Origin: JBHHYN01 sp046757565
GTDB taxonomy: Bacteria; Pseudomonadota; Gammaproteobacteria; Eutrophobiales; Eutrophobiaceae
DNA length: 5,557 bases
Assembly: GCA_046757565.1 (NCBI GenBank)
Contig: JBHHYN010000155.1
Span: 1-5,557 of the forward strand
Reading direction: 5' to 3'
The position numbers were made by a program, and so were the translations under genes. The notes under the pieces are model-generated. The model saw nothing but the letters and a program-made list of their open reading frames with translations. It ran no database searches and had not been told where the DNA came from. This document shows, piece by piece, positions 1-5,489 of this stretch. Positions within the stretch are counted from its first letter, which is position 1, and the number at the start of each line of letters is the position of its first letter.

Positions 1-324
1 AAGTTCCTGCACCTGCTGACGAGTTGTGTTAATTGGGGTTATGAGGTCGAAGCCGGTATCAAGCTGGCGAGGCAGGTGGTCACTACCCGCATACATCCCC
101 TGTACGAAGTGGAGCGCGGTGAATACCGCTTCACCCACCTGCCTGCGCAGGTACCGGTTGGGGAGTACCTGAAGCTTCAGGCGCGTTTTCGTAATACCGA
201 CGTCTCGGCATTCCAAAAGGCCATTGATGACCGCTTCAAGACAATATGGGAGAAGGCTGAAGGTCGTGTTAAACCCCTGGTTGATGATCCAGCCGGAACG
301 CGCATGATCCAACATGATTTGTAG
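1..324 (+). CDS. 2-oxoacid:ferredoxin oxidoreductase beta subunit, C-terminal part (5' end outside window)
   Basis: The open frame runs from base 1 to a TAG at 322-324 and gives 107 residues with no start inside the window. It resembles the C-terminus of the thiamine-diphosphate-binding beta subunit of pyruvate/2-oxoacid:ferredoxin oxidoreductases (PorB-like, which includes phenylglyoxylate and ketoisovalerate enzymes). Visible signs are a Cys followed closely by NWGY (residues 9-14), where the family has a C-x-x-GW type segment, then IKLARQVVTT and HPLYEVERGEYR (residues 20-43). After these come PVGEYLKLQARFR (52-64), matching the family's PVEEYLKLQGRF block, and a helical tail around DDRFKTIWE. 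The family oxidatively decarboxylates 2-oxoacids to acyl-CoA in the cytoplasm and reduces ferredoxin. The TPP-binding core and the alpha/gamma subunits would lie to the left. The substrate cannot be told from this fragment. About 390 non-coding bases separate it from the next gene, so it is probably a different transcription unit. Confidence 0.82.
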   Translation, partial: KFLHLLTSCVNWGYEVEAGIKLARQVVTTRIHPLYEVERGEYRFTHLPAQVPVGEYLKLQARFRNTDVSAFQKAIDDRFKTIWEKAEGRVKPLVDDPAGTRMIQHDL

Positions 325-464
325 CTTTTTTTGAGTGGGATGCCGTTAAGATTCAGCTTGAAGATAACGAATTTTGTCCCACAACCTTTAATCGAAATAC
401 AGTAGGAGATGCAGGTTAGCTAAACGTACAGAAATGTATAATCCCTTGATGTTTAACTTTCTGA

Positions 465-486
465 CAGCTTGCTCTGATAGAAGCTG
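465..486 (+). terminator. weak hairpin, possible terminator of the upstream oxidoreductase operon
   Basis: The arms CAGCTT (465-470) and AAGCTG (481-486) are perfectly complementary around a 10-nt loop and are followed by CTAATTTTC. The stem is only 6 bp and the T-tract is short and offset, so this is a poor intrinsic terminator. It lies about 140 nt after the stop of the oxidoreductase gene. It is the only hairpin with a trailing T-rich stretch that I noticed before the downstream promoter region. Confidence 0.18.
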
Positions 487-526
487 CTAATTTTCTCTAT
501 GAAACCCGTAACATTTGCAAAATGGA

Positions 527-555
527 TTGTTTTTAGCGGAAAATTTCTTTATATA
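527..555 (+). promoter_or_regulatory. candidate sigma70 promoter (upstream alternative)
   Basis: TTGTTT (527-532) and TATATA (550-555) are separated by exactly 17 bp, a reasonable sigma70-like arrangement for the UbiD-Rieske-RdhA-like cluster. Transcription would start near 561-563, inside the palindrome at 555-575, so a protein bound there would block initiation. The call rests on consensus matching alone. It competes with the downstream extended -10 candidate. Confidence 0.35.
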
Positions 556-575
556 TACCTAAGTTACTTAGGTAT
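555..575. promoter_or_regulatory. 21-bp palindromic candidate operator
   Basis: ATACCTAAG (555-563) and CTTAGGTAT (567-575) form a perfect 9-bp inverted repeat around the triplet TTA. Beyond the arms the pairs 553/577, 552/578 and 551/579 also match after one mismatch. The size and symmetry are typical of sites for dimeric repressors such as MarR- or GntR-type proteins that often control aromatic catabolism genes; that assignment is inference. It overlaps the -35 or start region of both candidate promoters, which suggests repression of the downstream cluster. No regulator of that type is encoded in the window. Confidence 0.6.
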
Positions 576-596
576 TTATTAAATTCATGATATGAT
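568..596 (+). promoter_or_regulatory. candidate extended -10 promoter (downstream alternative)
   Basis: TATGAT (591-596) matches the -10 consensus at 5 of 6 positions. It is preceded by TG plus one base (588-590), giving an extended -10 element. The sequence 17 bp upstream, TTAGGT (568-573), is a poor -35, as extended -10 promoters allow. That -35 lies inside the right arm of the palindrome at 555-575, so regulator binding would again interfere with polymerase. The transcript would begin near 603 and leave a leader of about 110 nt before the UbiD-like gene. Confidence 0.4.
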
Positions 597-703
597 TCTG
601 ACTAAATAAAAATTGCAAATGTACTGCATCAAACATCCATGGAAGAACTTTAATGATTACTTCATCTTCATTTTATCTGGACTAAACAAGAACTGTCATA
701 GCT

Positions 704-708
704 GGAGG
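704..708 (+). promoter_or_regulatory. ribosome binding site of the UbiD-like gene
   Basis: GGAGG lies 5 nt before the ATG at 714. It is the strongest Shine-Dalgarno sequence in the plus-strand cluster and fixes the start of the UbiD-like gene. Confidence 0.8.
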
Positions 709-713
709 TTGTT

Positions 714-2213
714 ATGAAAAATAACCTACGAAGTTTCCTTACAGATGCCGAGAACGCCGGCAAGCTCTATCGAATCAGGAAACAGGTTGATCCACTCACT
801 AATATTGGCGCACTGTCAGATGAATCCGATCGGGCGCTTCTATTTGACAACATCAAGGGCTACGACGGTTGGCGAATTACTGCCAATCTTTGCCAGAACC
901 GCGACATGGAGATGGTGGCCCTAGGGGTTGATAGCCGGGATGAAGTGATAAAGAAACTGGCAGCGTGCATCGATCTGGGTACCCATTCCCATCAGATCAT
1001 TTCAGAATCTCCGGCCCAGGAAATCGTATGGGAGGGAGATGATGCAAATCTCAAGCGTCTCCCGGTGGTTCAACATTCAGAGCTCGACGGCGGACCCTAT
1101 ATCGGCTGTGGTATCGGTATTGTCGTGGACCCGGACAGCGGCCATCACAATACCACCTGGCCAAGGCTTCAGATCGCCGATGGCAAGACATGCCCATGGT
1201 TAATCTATTCACCACATGTAGGTCGAATTACGGCGAAGTATGCAAAGGCCGGTAAACCGATGGGGATGGCGATCACCATAGGGCACCATCCGTTGATCGA
1301 CATCACGGCTTCATTCTCCATACATCACCCGAATTGTGGTGAACTTGATTTTGCCGGCAACCTCCTGGGTGAACCAATGGAATTTGTAAAATGTGGTTCC
1401 ATCGATGTTGACGTCCCCGCAAGTGCGGAAATTATCATCGAGGGAGAGGTGCCTCCCGGCCAGGTGCAAGACGAGGGACCATTCGGAAACTACCTGGGCA
1501 CTTATGCGGGAGGGCCTTTGGCAAGGGAAGGTGTAATAAAGTCCGTTATATTCAAAGTCAAGCGGATAACAATGCGCAAGGAGCCCGTGTACAGACATCT
1601 TCAATCAACTGTGTGGACCGAGCACCAGCGCCTTGTCATGTTGCCTATTGAGGCTAATCTGTATACCGCGCTTCTGGAGATGGGTATCGAAGTACATGAT
1701 ATTTATATTCCATCATGGGGCGGATGCGGTGTAACAATCATCCAGATGACGCCCCATGGGCCAGGCGAAGCCCAGGCGGCAATGTTAAAAGCCACACAGT
1801 GGGACAACACCACATTAAGCTTCATGAGTCACCTCGTGGTAGCGGTAAACCGTGACGTGAATATTTATGATGCCCGGGACGTGATGTGGGCGATCGGAGT
1901 CAGAACACACTGGGGGAAACCCATTACACAGATTTATGATACACCCTCATCTCCCTTGAGGCCCAGCGCAGAGACGATTAAAGGTATCCCCTATCGTCTC
2001 GGAGGTAAGGCAATGGTCGATGCGACTATTCTTCCTCCCAAGAATGATTTTGAGTGGTGGGATCAAAATCGCGCCTGGCCGATGGGTAAAGGGAAAGTTT
2101 CCTTAGCGGATTTTGTCGATGATTACCAGATCCGGCAGGATGCAATGGTCCGCATGATGAGCCATGAGGAGATGCTGGCCATTAAGCCGGGAAGTTACAA
2201 GCCCGGAAAATAA
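714..2213 (+). CDS. UbiD-family prFMN-type decarboxylase/carboxylase
   Basis: This 499-aa protein is recognisable as a UbiD-family enzyme. The family reversibly decarboxylates aromatic, heteroaromatic or alpha,beta-unsaturated acids in the cytoplasm using prenylated FMN, Mn2+ and usually K+. The N-terminus carries the family's RSFL...AGKLYRI...VDP and ALLFDNIKGYDG pattern (residues 6-52). Putative metal/prFMN residues, judged by remembered alignment to Fdc1, are N146 and R151 (N-x4-R-x-Q in NTTWPRLQ), H168 and E210 (GELDFAG). Next come VPASAEIIIEGE (234-245) and EGPFGNY (254-260). E254 and R151 fit the usual R-E-E catalytic set, but position 259 is Asn where Fdc1 has Glu and E. coli UbiD has Asp. 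Length is typical. The start is fixed by GGAGG 5 nt upstream. The Rieske gene follows after 5 bp, so the two are probably co-transcribed and translationally coupled. Substrate is unknown; an aromatic acid is plausible. It is not called ubiD because the context is not ubiquinone synthesis. No ubiX is seen here. Confidence 0.9.
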   Translation: MKNNLRSFLTDAENAGKLYRIRKQVDPLTNIGALSDESDRALLFDNIKGYDGWRITANLCQNRDMEMVALGVDSRDEVIKKLAACIDLGTHSHQIISESPAQEIVWEGDDANLKRLPVVQHSELDGGPYIGCGIGIVVDPDSGHHNTTWPRLQIADGKTCPWLIYSPHVGRITAKYAKAGKPMGMAITIGHHPLIDITASFSIHHPNCGELDFAGNLLGEPMEFVKCGSIDVDVPASAEIIIEGEVPPGQVQDEGPFGNYLGTYAGGPLAREGVIKSVIFKVKRITMRKEPVYRHLQSTVWTEHQRLVMLPIEANLYTALLEMGIEVHDIYIPSWGGCGVTIIQMTPHGPGEAQAAMLKATQWDNTTLSFMSHLVVAVNRDVNIYDARDVMWAIGVRTHWGKPITQIYDTPSSPLRPSAETIKGIPYRLGGKAMVDATILPPKNDFEWWDQNRAWPMGKGKVSLADFVDDYQIRQDAMVRMMSHEEMLAIKPGSYKPGK

Positions 2214-2218
2214 CAGAA

Positions 2219-2539
2219 ATGAGCAGTGACAACTATATAAAAGTCGCCGAGCTGAGTGACTTGCAAGAAGACCAGGGCCTGTTTGTGCAACTGGATGAGA
2301 AACCAATCGCGCTTTTCAAAGTGGGAGAAGATGAAGTTTGTGCTATCGGGAATATCTGTCCTCATCAGGGTGGGCCCTTGTCAGAGGGTTTCTACGACAA
2401 AGATGAATGCATGGTCACATGTCCTCTGCATGCATGGGATTTTGATGTTCGCACCGGTAAACATGTGGGTGGAACGGAGTCGGTCCCTTCATACCAGGTA
2501 CGATTAGTCGATAATACAATCGAAGTGAAGGACGAATAG
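2219..2539 (+). CDS. Rieske [2Fe-2S] ferredoxin
   Basis: This 106-aa soluble protein has the complete Rieske cluster motif, C47-P-H49 and C68-P-L-H71 with 18 residues between. The flanking signature GNICPHQGGPLSEG and CPLHAWDFDVRTG is typical of single-domain Rieske ferredoxins and of the related NirD-like small subunits. It has no signal peptide or membrane segment. The usual role is one-electron transfer in the cytoplasm to an oxygenase or other redox enzyme. No oxygenase alpha subunit or ferredoxin reductase is visible here, so the partner is open. The start ATG lies 5 nt after the UbiD-like stop; the preceding GGAAAA is a modest ribosome site, suggesting translational coupling. The reductive-dehalogenase-like gene follows 57 nt later and is a candidate electron acceptor (inference). 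Confidence 0.9.
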   Translation: MSSDNYIKVAELSDLQEDQGLFVQLDEKPIALFKVGEDEVCAIGNICPHQGGPLSEGFYDKDECMVTCPLHAWDFDVRTGKHVGGTESVPSYQVRLVDNTIEVKDE

Positions 2540-2596
2540 CTCGAGCTGAATCCTGTTCTGCTTGCATTAAATACCGCTCCAGCAAGTATTAGCACT

Positions 2597-3601
2597 ATGG
2601 GTATATTCAGGGGTAATAGAAAAACGGATGGTACTTTCGATCCCTCATGGTTATATAAATGGTTGAGACCGGAGAAATCAGGAAACACGATTAACGGCCT
2701 CGGCGAATCCCGCACTCGGCGTCCCACGCCCGTTTATCATTACATCCTGTTTCTGCATCCGTGGTGGTTATGGCAAAACACCTTTTATTTCAGGACCAGT
2801 TTATCGGTCACCTATTTGCGCAAAATAATCCGATCATTTATTTTGCGTTATTCGCCATTCCGGCCTGTAGCTGCCAGCCGAAGCAAAACTGATCCCGCCA
2901 CACTTAGCCGGCAACTCACTGACTTCCTCCTGGCAAATGGCGCCGGTGATGTGGCCGTTGCCCGAATGCGGCCCGAGTGGGTGCTCGAAGGTATGCCGGA
3001 AGTGACTGAGCCTTTCATTGTCACATTTGCTGTACCCATGGATTATTCCACCATGATGCGGGTGGCCGAAACCGGCTGTGATCTGACTGCAGGGGGCCAT
3101 ATCATTGATAAATATAACAGGGGTACGACCATCGCCCGATCGGGGGCCAACTGGCTCCGTGATCGGGGCTATCATGCGTATGGCCATTGCGGGCCTGCTT
3201 CAGGACGTCTAACCTCAATCCCCGCTGCCATTGCCGGTGGCCTGGGTGAACTCGGCAAGCATGGCTCCATGATAAACCGTAAGTACGGCTCCAATTTCCG
3301 CATTGGCTACATCCTGACGGAAGCGGAACTGGTGCCTGGTGAACCGGTAAATTTCGGCGCCGACGAGTTTTGCACGAACTGCCAGTTATGCATCAAGCAT
3401 TGTCCACCGAATGCCATCTATCCGGAAAAACAGATGGTAAGAGGCGTACAGAAATGGTACGTCGATTTCGATAGGTGTGTCTCCTATTTCAATGAGACCT
3501 ATGGGTGTGGAATCTGCCTTCCGATCTGCCCCTGGAGCCGCCCGGGTGTTGCCGGGAAACTTGTCGCGAAGATGGCCAGGCGATCTACAATAAATAGCTA
3601 A
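2597..3601 (+). CDS. reductive dehalogenase-like corrinoid/double [4Fe-4S] protein
   Basis: This 334-aa protein resembles the catalytic core and C-terminus of RdhA reductive dehalogenases, which use a base-off corrinoid and two [4Fe-4S] clusters. Recognisable parts are NGAGDVAVARMRPEWV (114-129), the nitroreductase-like fold with AGGLGELGKHG (213-223), and two cluster motifs: C259-x2-C262-x2-C265-x3-C269-P, then C294 with C304-x2-C307-x3-C311-P. By remembered alignment to PceA, Y173 and R235 may be the catalytic Tyr and Arg, with S202 at the substrate-site Asn; this is tentative. It is shorter than respiratory RdhA. It has no clear twin-arginine signal, only RRPTP (41-45) before an aromatic-rich stretch (46-65) that might touch the membrane, and no RdhB anchor gene follows. 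It lacks the HEAT-repeat tail of QueG. The ATG at 2597 has no clear Shine-Dalgarno, so the start is less certain. A new type of reductase acting on a non-halogenated substrate is possible. Confidence 0.78.
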   Translation: MGIFRGNRKTDGTFDPSWLYKWLRPEKSGNTINGLGESRTRRPTPVYHYILFLHPWWLWQNTFYFRTSLSVTYLRKIIRSFILRYSPFRPVAASRSKTDPATLSRQLTDFLLANGAGDVAVARMRPEWVLEGMPEVTEPFIVTFAVPMDYSTMMRVAETGCDLTAGGHIIDKYNRGTTIARSGANWLRDRGYHAYGHCGPASGRLTSIPAAIAGGLGELGKHGSMINRKYGSNFRIGYILTEAELVPGEPVNFGADEFCTNCQLCIKHCPPNAIYPEKQMVRGVQKWYVDFDRCVSYFNETYGCGICLPICPWSRPGVAGKLVAKMARRSTINS

Positions 3602-3834
3602 AAAGTCTGGCTTTCAGCGTCCATTGCCAACCACGGCACACAGGTTTTCGCTTGCTTGAACGCATTCTCCTCAGTATCGAAAACCTGACTGGAATAATAG
3701 CTTAAAGGATACCATCTTCCGCCGTCCTCCGGATCGCTACGATACTCTTCAAAACCAAACGTCCCGTCTGCGCGAACGAAGATATCAACACAGCGATCTC
3801 CTTCAAAGTTCTGGATTGACTTTAAAACTTTAAT
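3598..3834 (-). CDS. small conserved-looking hypothetical protein without a canonical start codon
   Basis: On the minus strand the frame stays open from just after the TAG of the regulator-like gene (3844-3846) to a TAG at 3598-3600. It contains no ATG, GTG or TTG until near its end. From the ATT at 3832-3834 it encodes 78 residues beginning IKVLKSIQNFEGDRC. The core GDRCVDIFVRADGTFGFEEY, then RSDPEDGGRWYPL and a final FKQAKTCVPWLA, resembles a small proteobacterial family of unknown function that I recall only loosely. Its composition is strongly coding-like. AGGA lies 7 nt before the ATT, so a rare ATT start with translational coupling is possible. Alternatively the gene lost an ATG and is decaying, or the base is a sequence error. 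The 3' end overlaps the convergent reductive-dehalogenase-like gene by 4 nt. No function is assigned. Confidence 0.65.
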   Translation of the reverse strand: MKVLKSIQNFEGDRCVDIFVRADGTFGFEEYRSDPEDGGRWYPLSYYSSQVFDTEENAFKQAKTCVPWLAMDAESQTF

Positions 3835-3843
3835 GCCGGGTTC

Positions 3844-5478
3844 CTACCAATCCAATTTACGTAATCCACATAGATAACGTTCTGCAACTTCTTCGGGTTC
3901 GAAAGCCATGCGGTAGACCCACTCCAGGTGCTCCAGTGTTAACTTCGAACTCAGACGACGAAGTTCAGCAAGTGCGAGTTGTGCTTCAGCAAGCTGGCCA
4001 GTCTCCGCAAGCGCATTTGTATAAACGAGCAGACAAGGGGCATTCCCATAATGAAATTCAACTGCCTTTTGGCCAGCCTTAGCTGCATCTTCGTAGTGCT
4101 CAAGATTTGTATAGGCCCAGCTTCGAAACAGATAGTGCCACGGTGGTGTAAAGTGATCCCCCGGGCTAGTCTCAAATGCACGTTCGATATGGGCAACACC
4201 TTCCCTACCCTGGTTGACATGAAGTAACGCATGCCCCAAACGTGCTCGCGCCTGTTCTATAAGATTGTCAGGAGCGATAGCTACTGCACGCTCCGACAGC
4301 GTTACCGCTCGCTGAGCTTTACCAAGCCACACCAATGCCTCGCTCGTGACGCCAAGTACCCAGGTATCTCCCGGGCCCAGGTCAATGGCACGGTCAGCGG
4401 CAGCAAGTGCGTTCATATGTGTTTCTTCCAGTTCGTCCGTCCAACGATTAACGACTTCATGGGCCAACAGGAATGCAAGGAGTGCATCACCATTCCCAAG
4501 GTGGGGGACTTTCTCCCTTGCACGTTGAACAAGCTGTTTACCCTCAGCGAAGCTACGGCGTGAGTAATTTAAAAATATTGCAGTAGCCAGGTCTATAAAA
4601 CTATCCGCATCCAATTCATCTGTTGGTGTTCGCTGTGTTCTTTCCATTGACGCCCGCCATAACACACTGCCCAAGGTAGTCGCAAGAGTCCGACCAATCT
4701 TGTCTTCCAACTCAAGTGGGTCACCCATGTCATAATCGTAGGACTCCGCCCACACCTGATGATTACTACGGGCATCAATCAGTGCCACTGCCACCCGCAC
4801 CCGCTTTCCGGCCTTCCGTAAACTGCCTTCAACCACATAATTAATGTTGAGTTCCTGACCGACCTCACGGGCATCTTTATTCAGTCCTTTATAGGCAAAC
4901 GCAGAACGGCGTGAGATAACATCCAGACCACCGGCATGACCCAGTGCATTTATCACCTCTGTTGTTATACCGTCAGCCAGTTCTTCGTCTTGCGTATCCT
5001 TTGAAAGTGCTTCTATTGGTAACACCACAATTGAAAACTTTCCGGGTAAGGATTGTTTTATATTTGCCGAAGAGTTTTCCGTGTTTTTAGCTACATCAAT
5101 AGATGCAGCAGGCGCATTACTGCTTATAGTTGAATCAACATGGATCTTGACTGCATACTTTCCCTTCGGTAACTCGAACTGCACCGAATCCGCCTGACCA
5201 TCGGTATCGTAATACTCCCGCAGTTTGGTGCGTAATCGGCCCGCGTCCACTCTTACTATGGAATCCGTGGCCGGGTCAAAGCGCTTGTCACGATTGTAGA
5301 GTTCCATGGCCAGGGCATATTGGTTGACCTGCCCACCGCGGTTCTCTAATGACTCTCCAACCACATAGCGTAAGAACCGGACCAGCCGCCCGGCCTGGGC
5401 AAACACAGAGCTTGCCGCCAGCTTGTTCAGATGACTGGTAATCGTCTCAATCTCTGATGGACTGTATTCCCCAGCCAT
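3844..5478 (-). CDS. soluble wHTH-like/TolB-like/TPR regulator-type protein
   Basis: This 544-aa protein has a three-part architecture. Residues 1-115 form a conserved domain common in proteobacterial TPR/TolB-like proteins; it reads LVRFLRYVV, then FDPATDSIVRVDAGRLRTKL, REYY and ELPKGKYAV, and looks like a winged-helix type fold. Residues 116-145 are a Ser/Ala/Asn-rich linker. Residues 146-270 form a TolB/FlgO-like domain (IVVLPIEALS, ELADGITTEVINAL, YVVEGSLRKAGKRVRVAVALID and QVWAESYDYD regions). Residues 285-525 are helical TPR-like repeats, for example 359-404 and 460-508. The end (ERYLCGLRKLDW) looks natural for the family, so the stop is probably genuine. Unlike CadC-like relatives it shows no transmembrane helix or signal peptide, so it should be cytoplasmic. 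A sensor/regulator or scaffold role is inferred. GAGG lies 7 nt before the ATG. It is convergent to the plus-strand cluster, so regulation of that cluster is unproven. Confidence 0.85.
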   Translation of the reverse strand: MAGEYSPSEIETITSHLNKLAASSVFAQAGRLVRFLRYVVGESLENRGGQVNQYALAMELYNRDKRFDPATDSIVRVDAGRLRTKLREYYDTDGQADSVQFELPKGKYAVKIHVDSTISSNAPAASIDVAKNTENSSANIKQSLPGKFSIVVLPIEALSKDTQDEELADGITTEVINALGHAGGLDVISRRSAFAYKGLNKDAREVGQELNINYVVEGSLRKAGKRVRVAVALIDARSNHQVWAESYDYDMGDPLELEDKIGRTLATTLGSVLWRASMERTQRTPTDELDADSFIDLATAIFLNYSRRSFAEGKQLVQRAREKVPHLGNGDALLAFLLAHEVVNRWTDELEETHMNALAAADRAIDLGPGDTWVLGVTSEALVWLGKAQRAVTLSERAVAIAPDNLIEQARARLGHALLHVNQGREGVAHIERAFETSPGDHFTPPWHYLFRSWAYTNLEHYEDAAKAGQKAVEFHYGNAPCLLVYTNALAETGQLAEAQLALAELRRLSSKLTLEHLEWVYRMAFEPEEVAERYLCGLRKLDW

Positions 5479-5485
5479 TTGACGC

Positions 5486-5489
5486 CCTC
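5486..5489 (-). promoter_or_regulatory. ribosome binding site of the TPR regulator-like gene
   Basis: On the minus strand GAGG (within TTGAGGG, 5485-5491) lies 7 nt before the ATG at 5476-5478. The frame's N-terminus matches the start of the conserved domain, so this start is well supported. Confidence 0.7.

Larger units (their letters stand above)
511..622. repeat. 10-bp perfect inverted repeat bracketing the promoter/operator
   Basis: ACATTTGCAA at 511-520 has its exact reverse complement, TTGCAAATGT, at 613-622. The arms are 92 bp apart. The midpoint of the pair (566.5) nearly coincides with the centre of the 21-bp palindrome (565), so the two symmetric elements are nested. This could be a pair of regulator sites or chance in AT-rich DNA. 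Confidence 0.4.
325..713. other. AT-rich intergenic regulatory region
   Basis: No ORF with plausible coding character was found here on either strand. The region is clearly richer in A+T than the flanking genes. It contains a weak hairpin (465-486), two candidate promoters for the downstream cluster (527-555 and 568-596), a 21-bp palindrome (555-575) and a 10-bp inverted repeat bracketing these elements (511-520 with 613-622). The last 110 bases before the UbiD-like gene form an apparently unstructured leader that ends in a strong Shine-Dalgarno sequence. Confidence 0.75.

Noticed and set aside
322..335. T7 run right after the oxidoreductase stop as an intrinsic terminator
   Set aside because: No stable GC-rich stem precedes the T run; only 4-bp pairings could be found.
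435..442. Perfect TATAAT (437-442) preceded by TG, as a promoter
   Set aside because: The sequence 15-19 bp upstream has no acceptable -35, the TG is not spaced as in an extended -10, and no gene or RNA structure begins just downstream.
2538..2547. AGCTCGAGCT palindrome after the Rieske stop
   Set aside because: It is only 10 bp, has no T-tract and no promoter nearby; probably chance.
2392..3187. Minus-strand open frames opposite the Rieske and RdhA-like genes
   Set aside because: The opposite strand encodes intact Fe-S motifs, and the antisense translations are low-complexity or motif-free; they are shadows.
3979..4563. Plus-strand open frames opposite the TPR protein gene
   Set aside because: They lie wholly antisense to a well-supported protein with family-like domains, and their translations show no recognisable motif or ribosome site; they are shadows.
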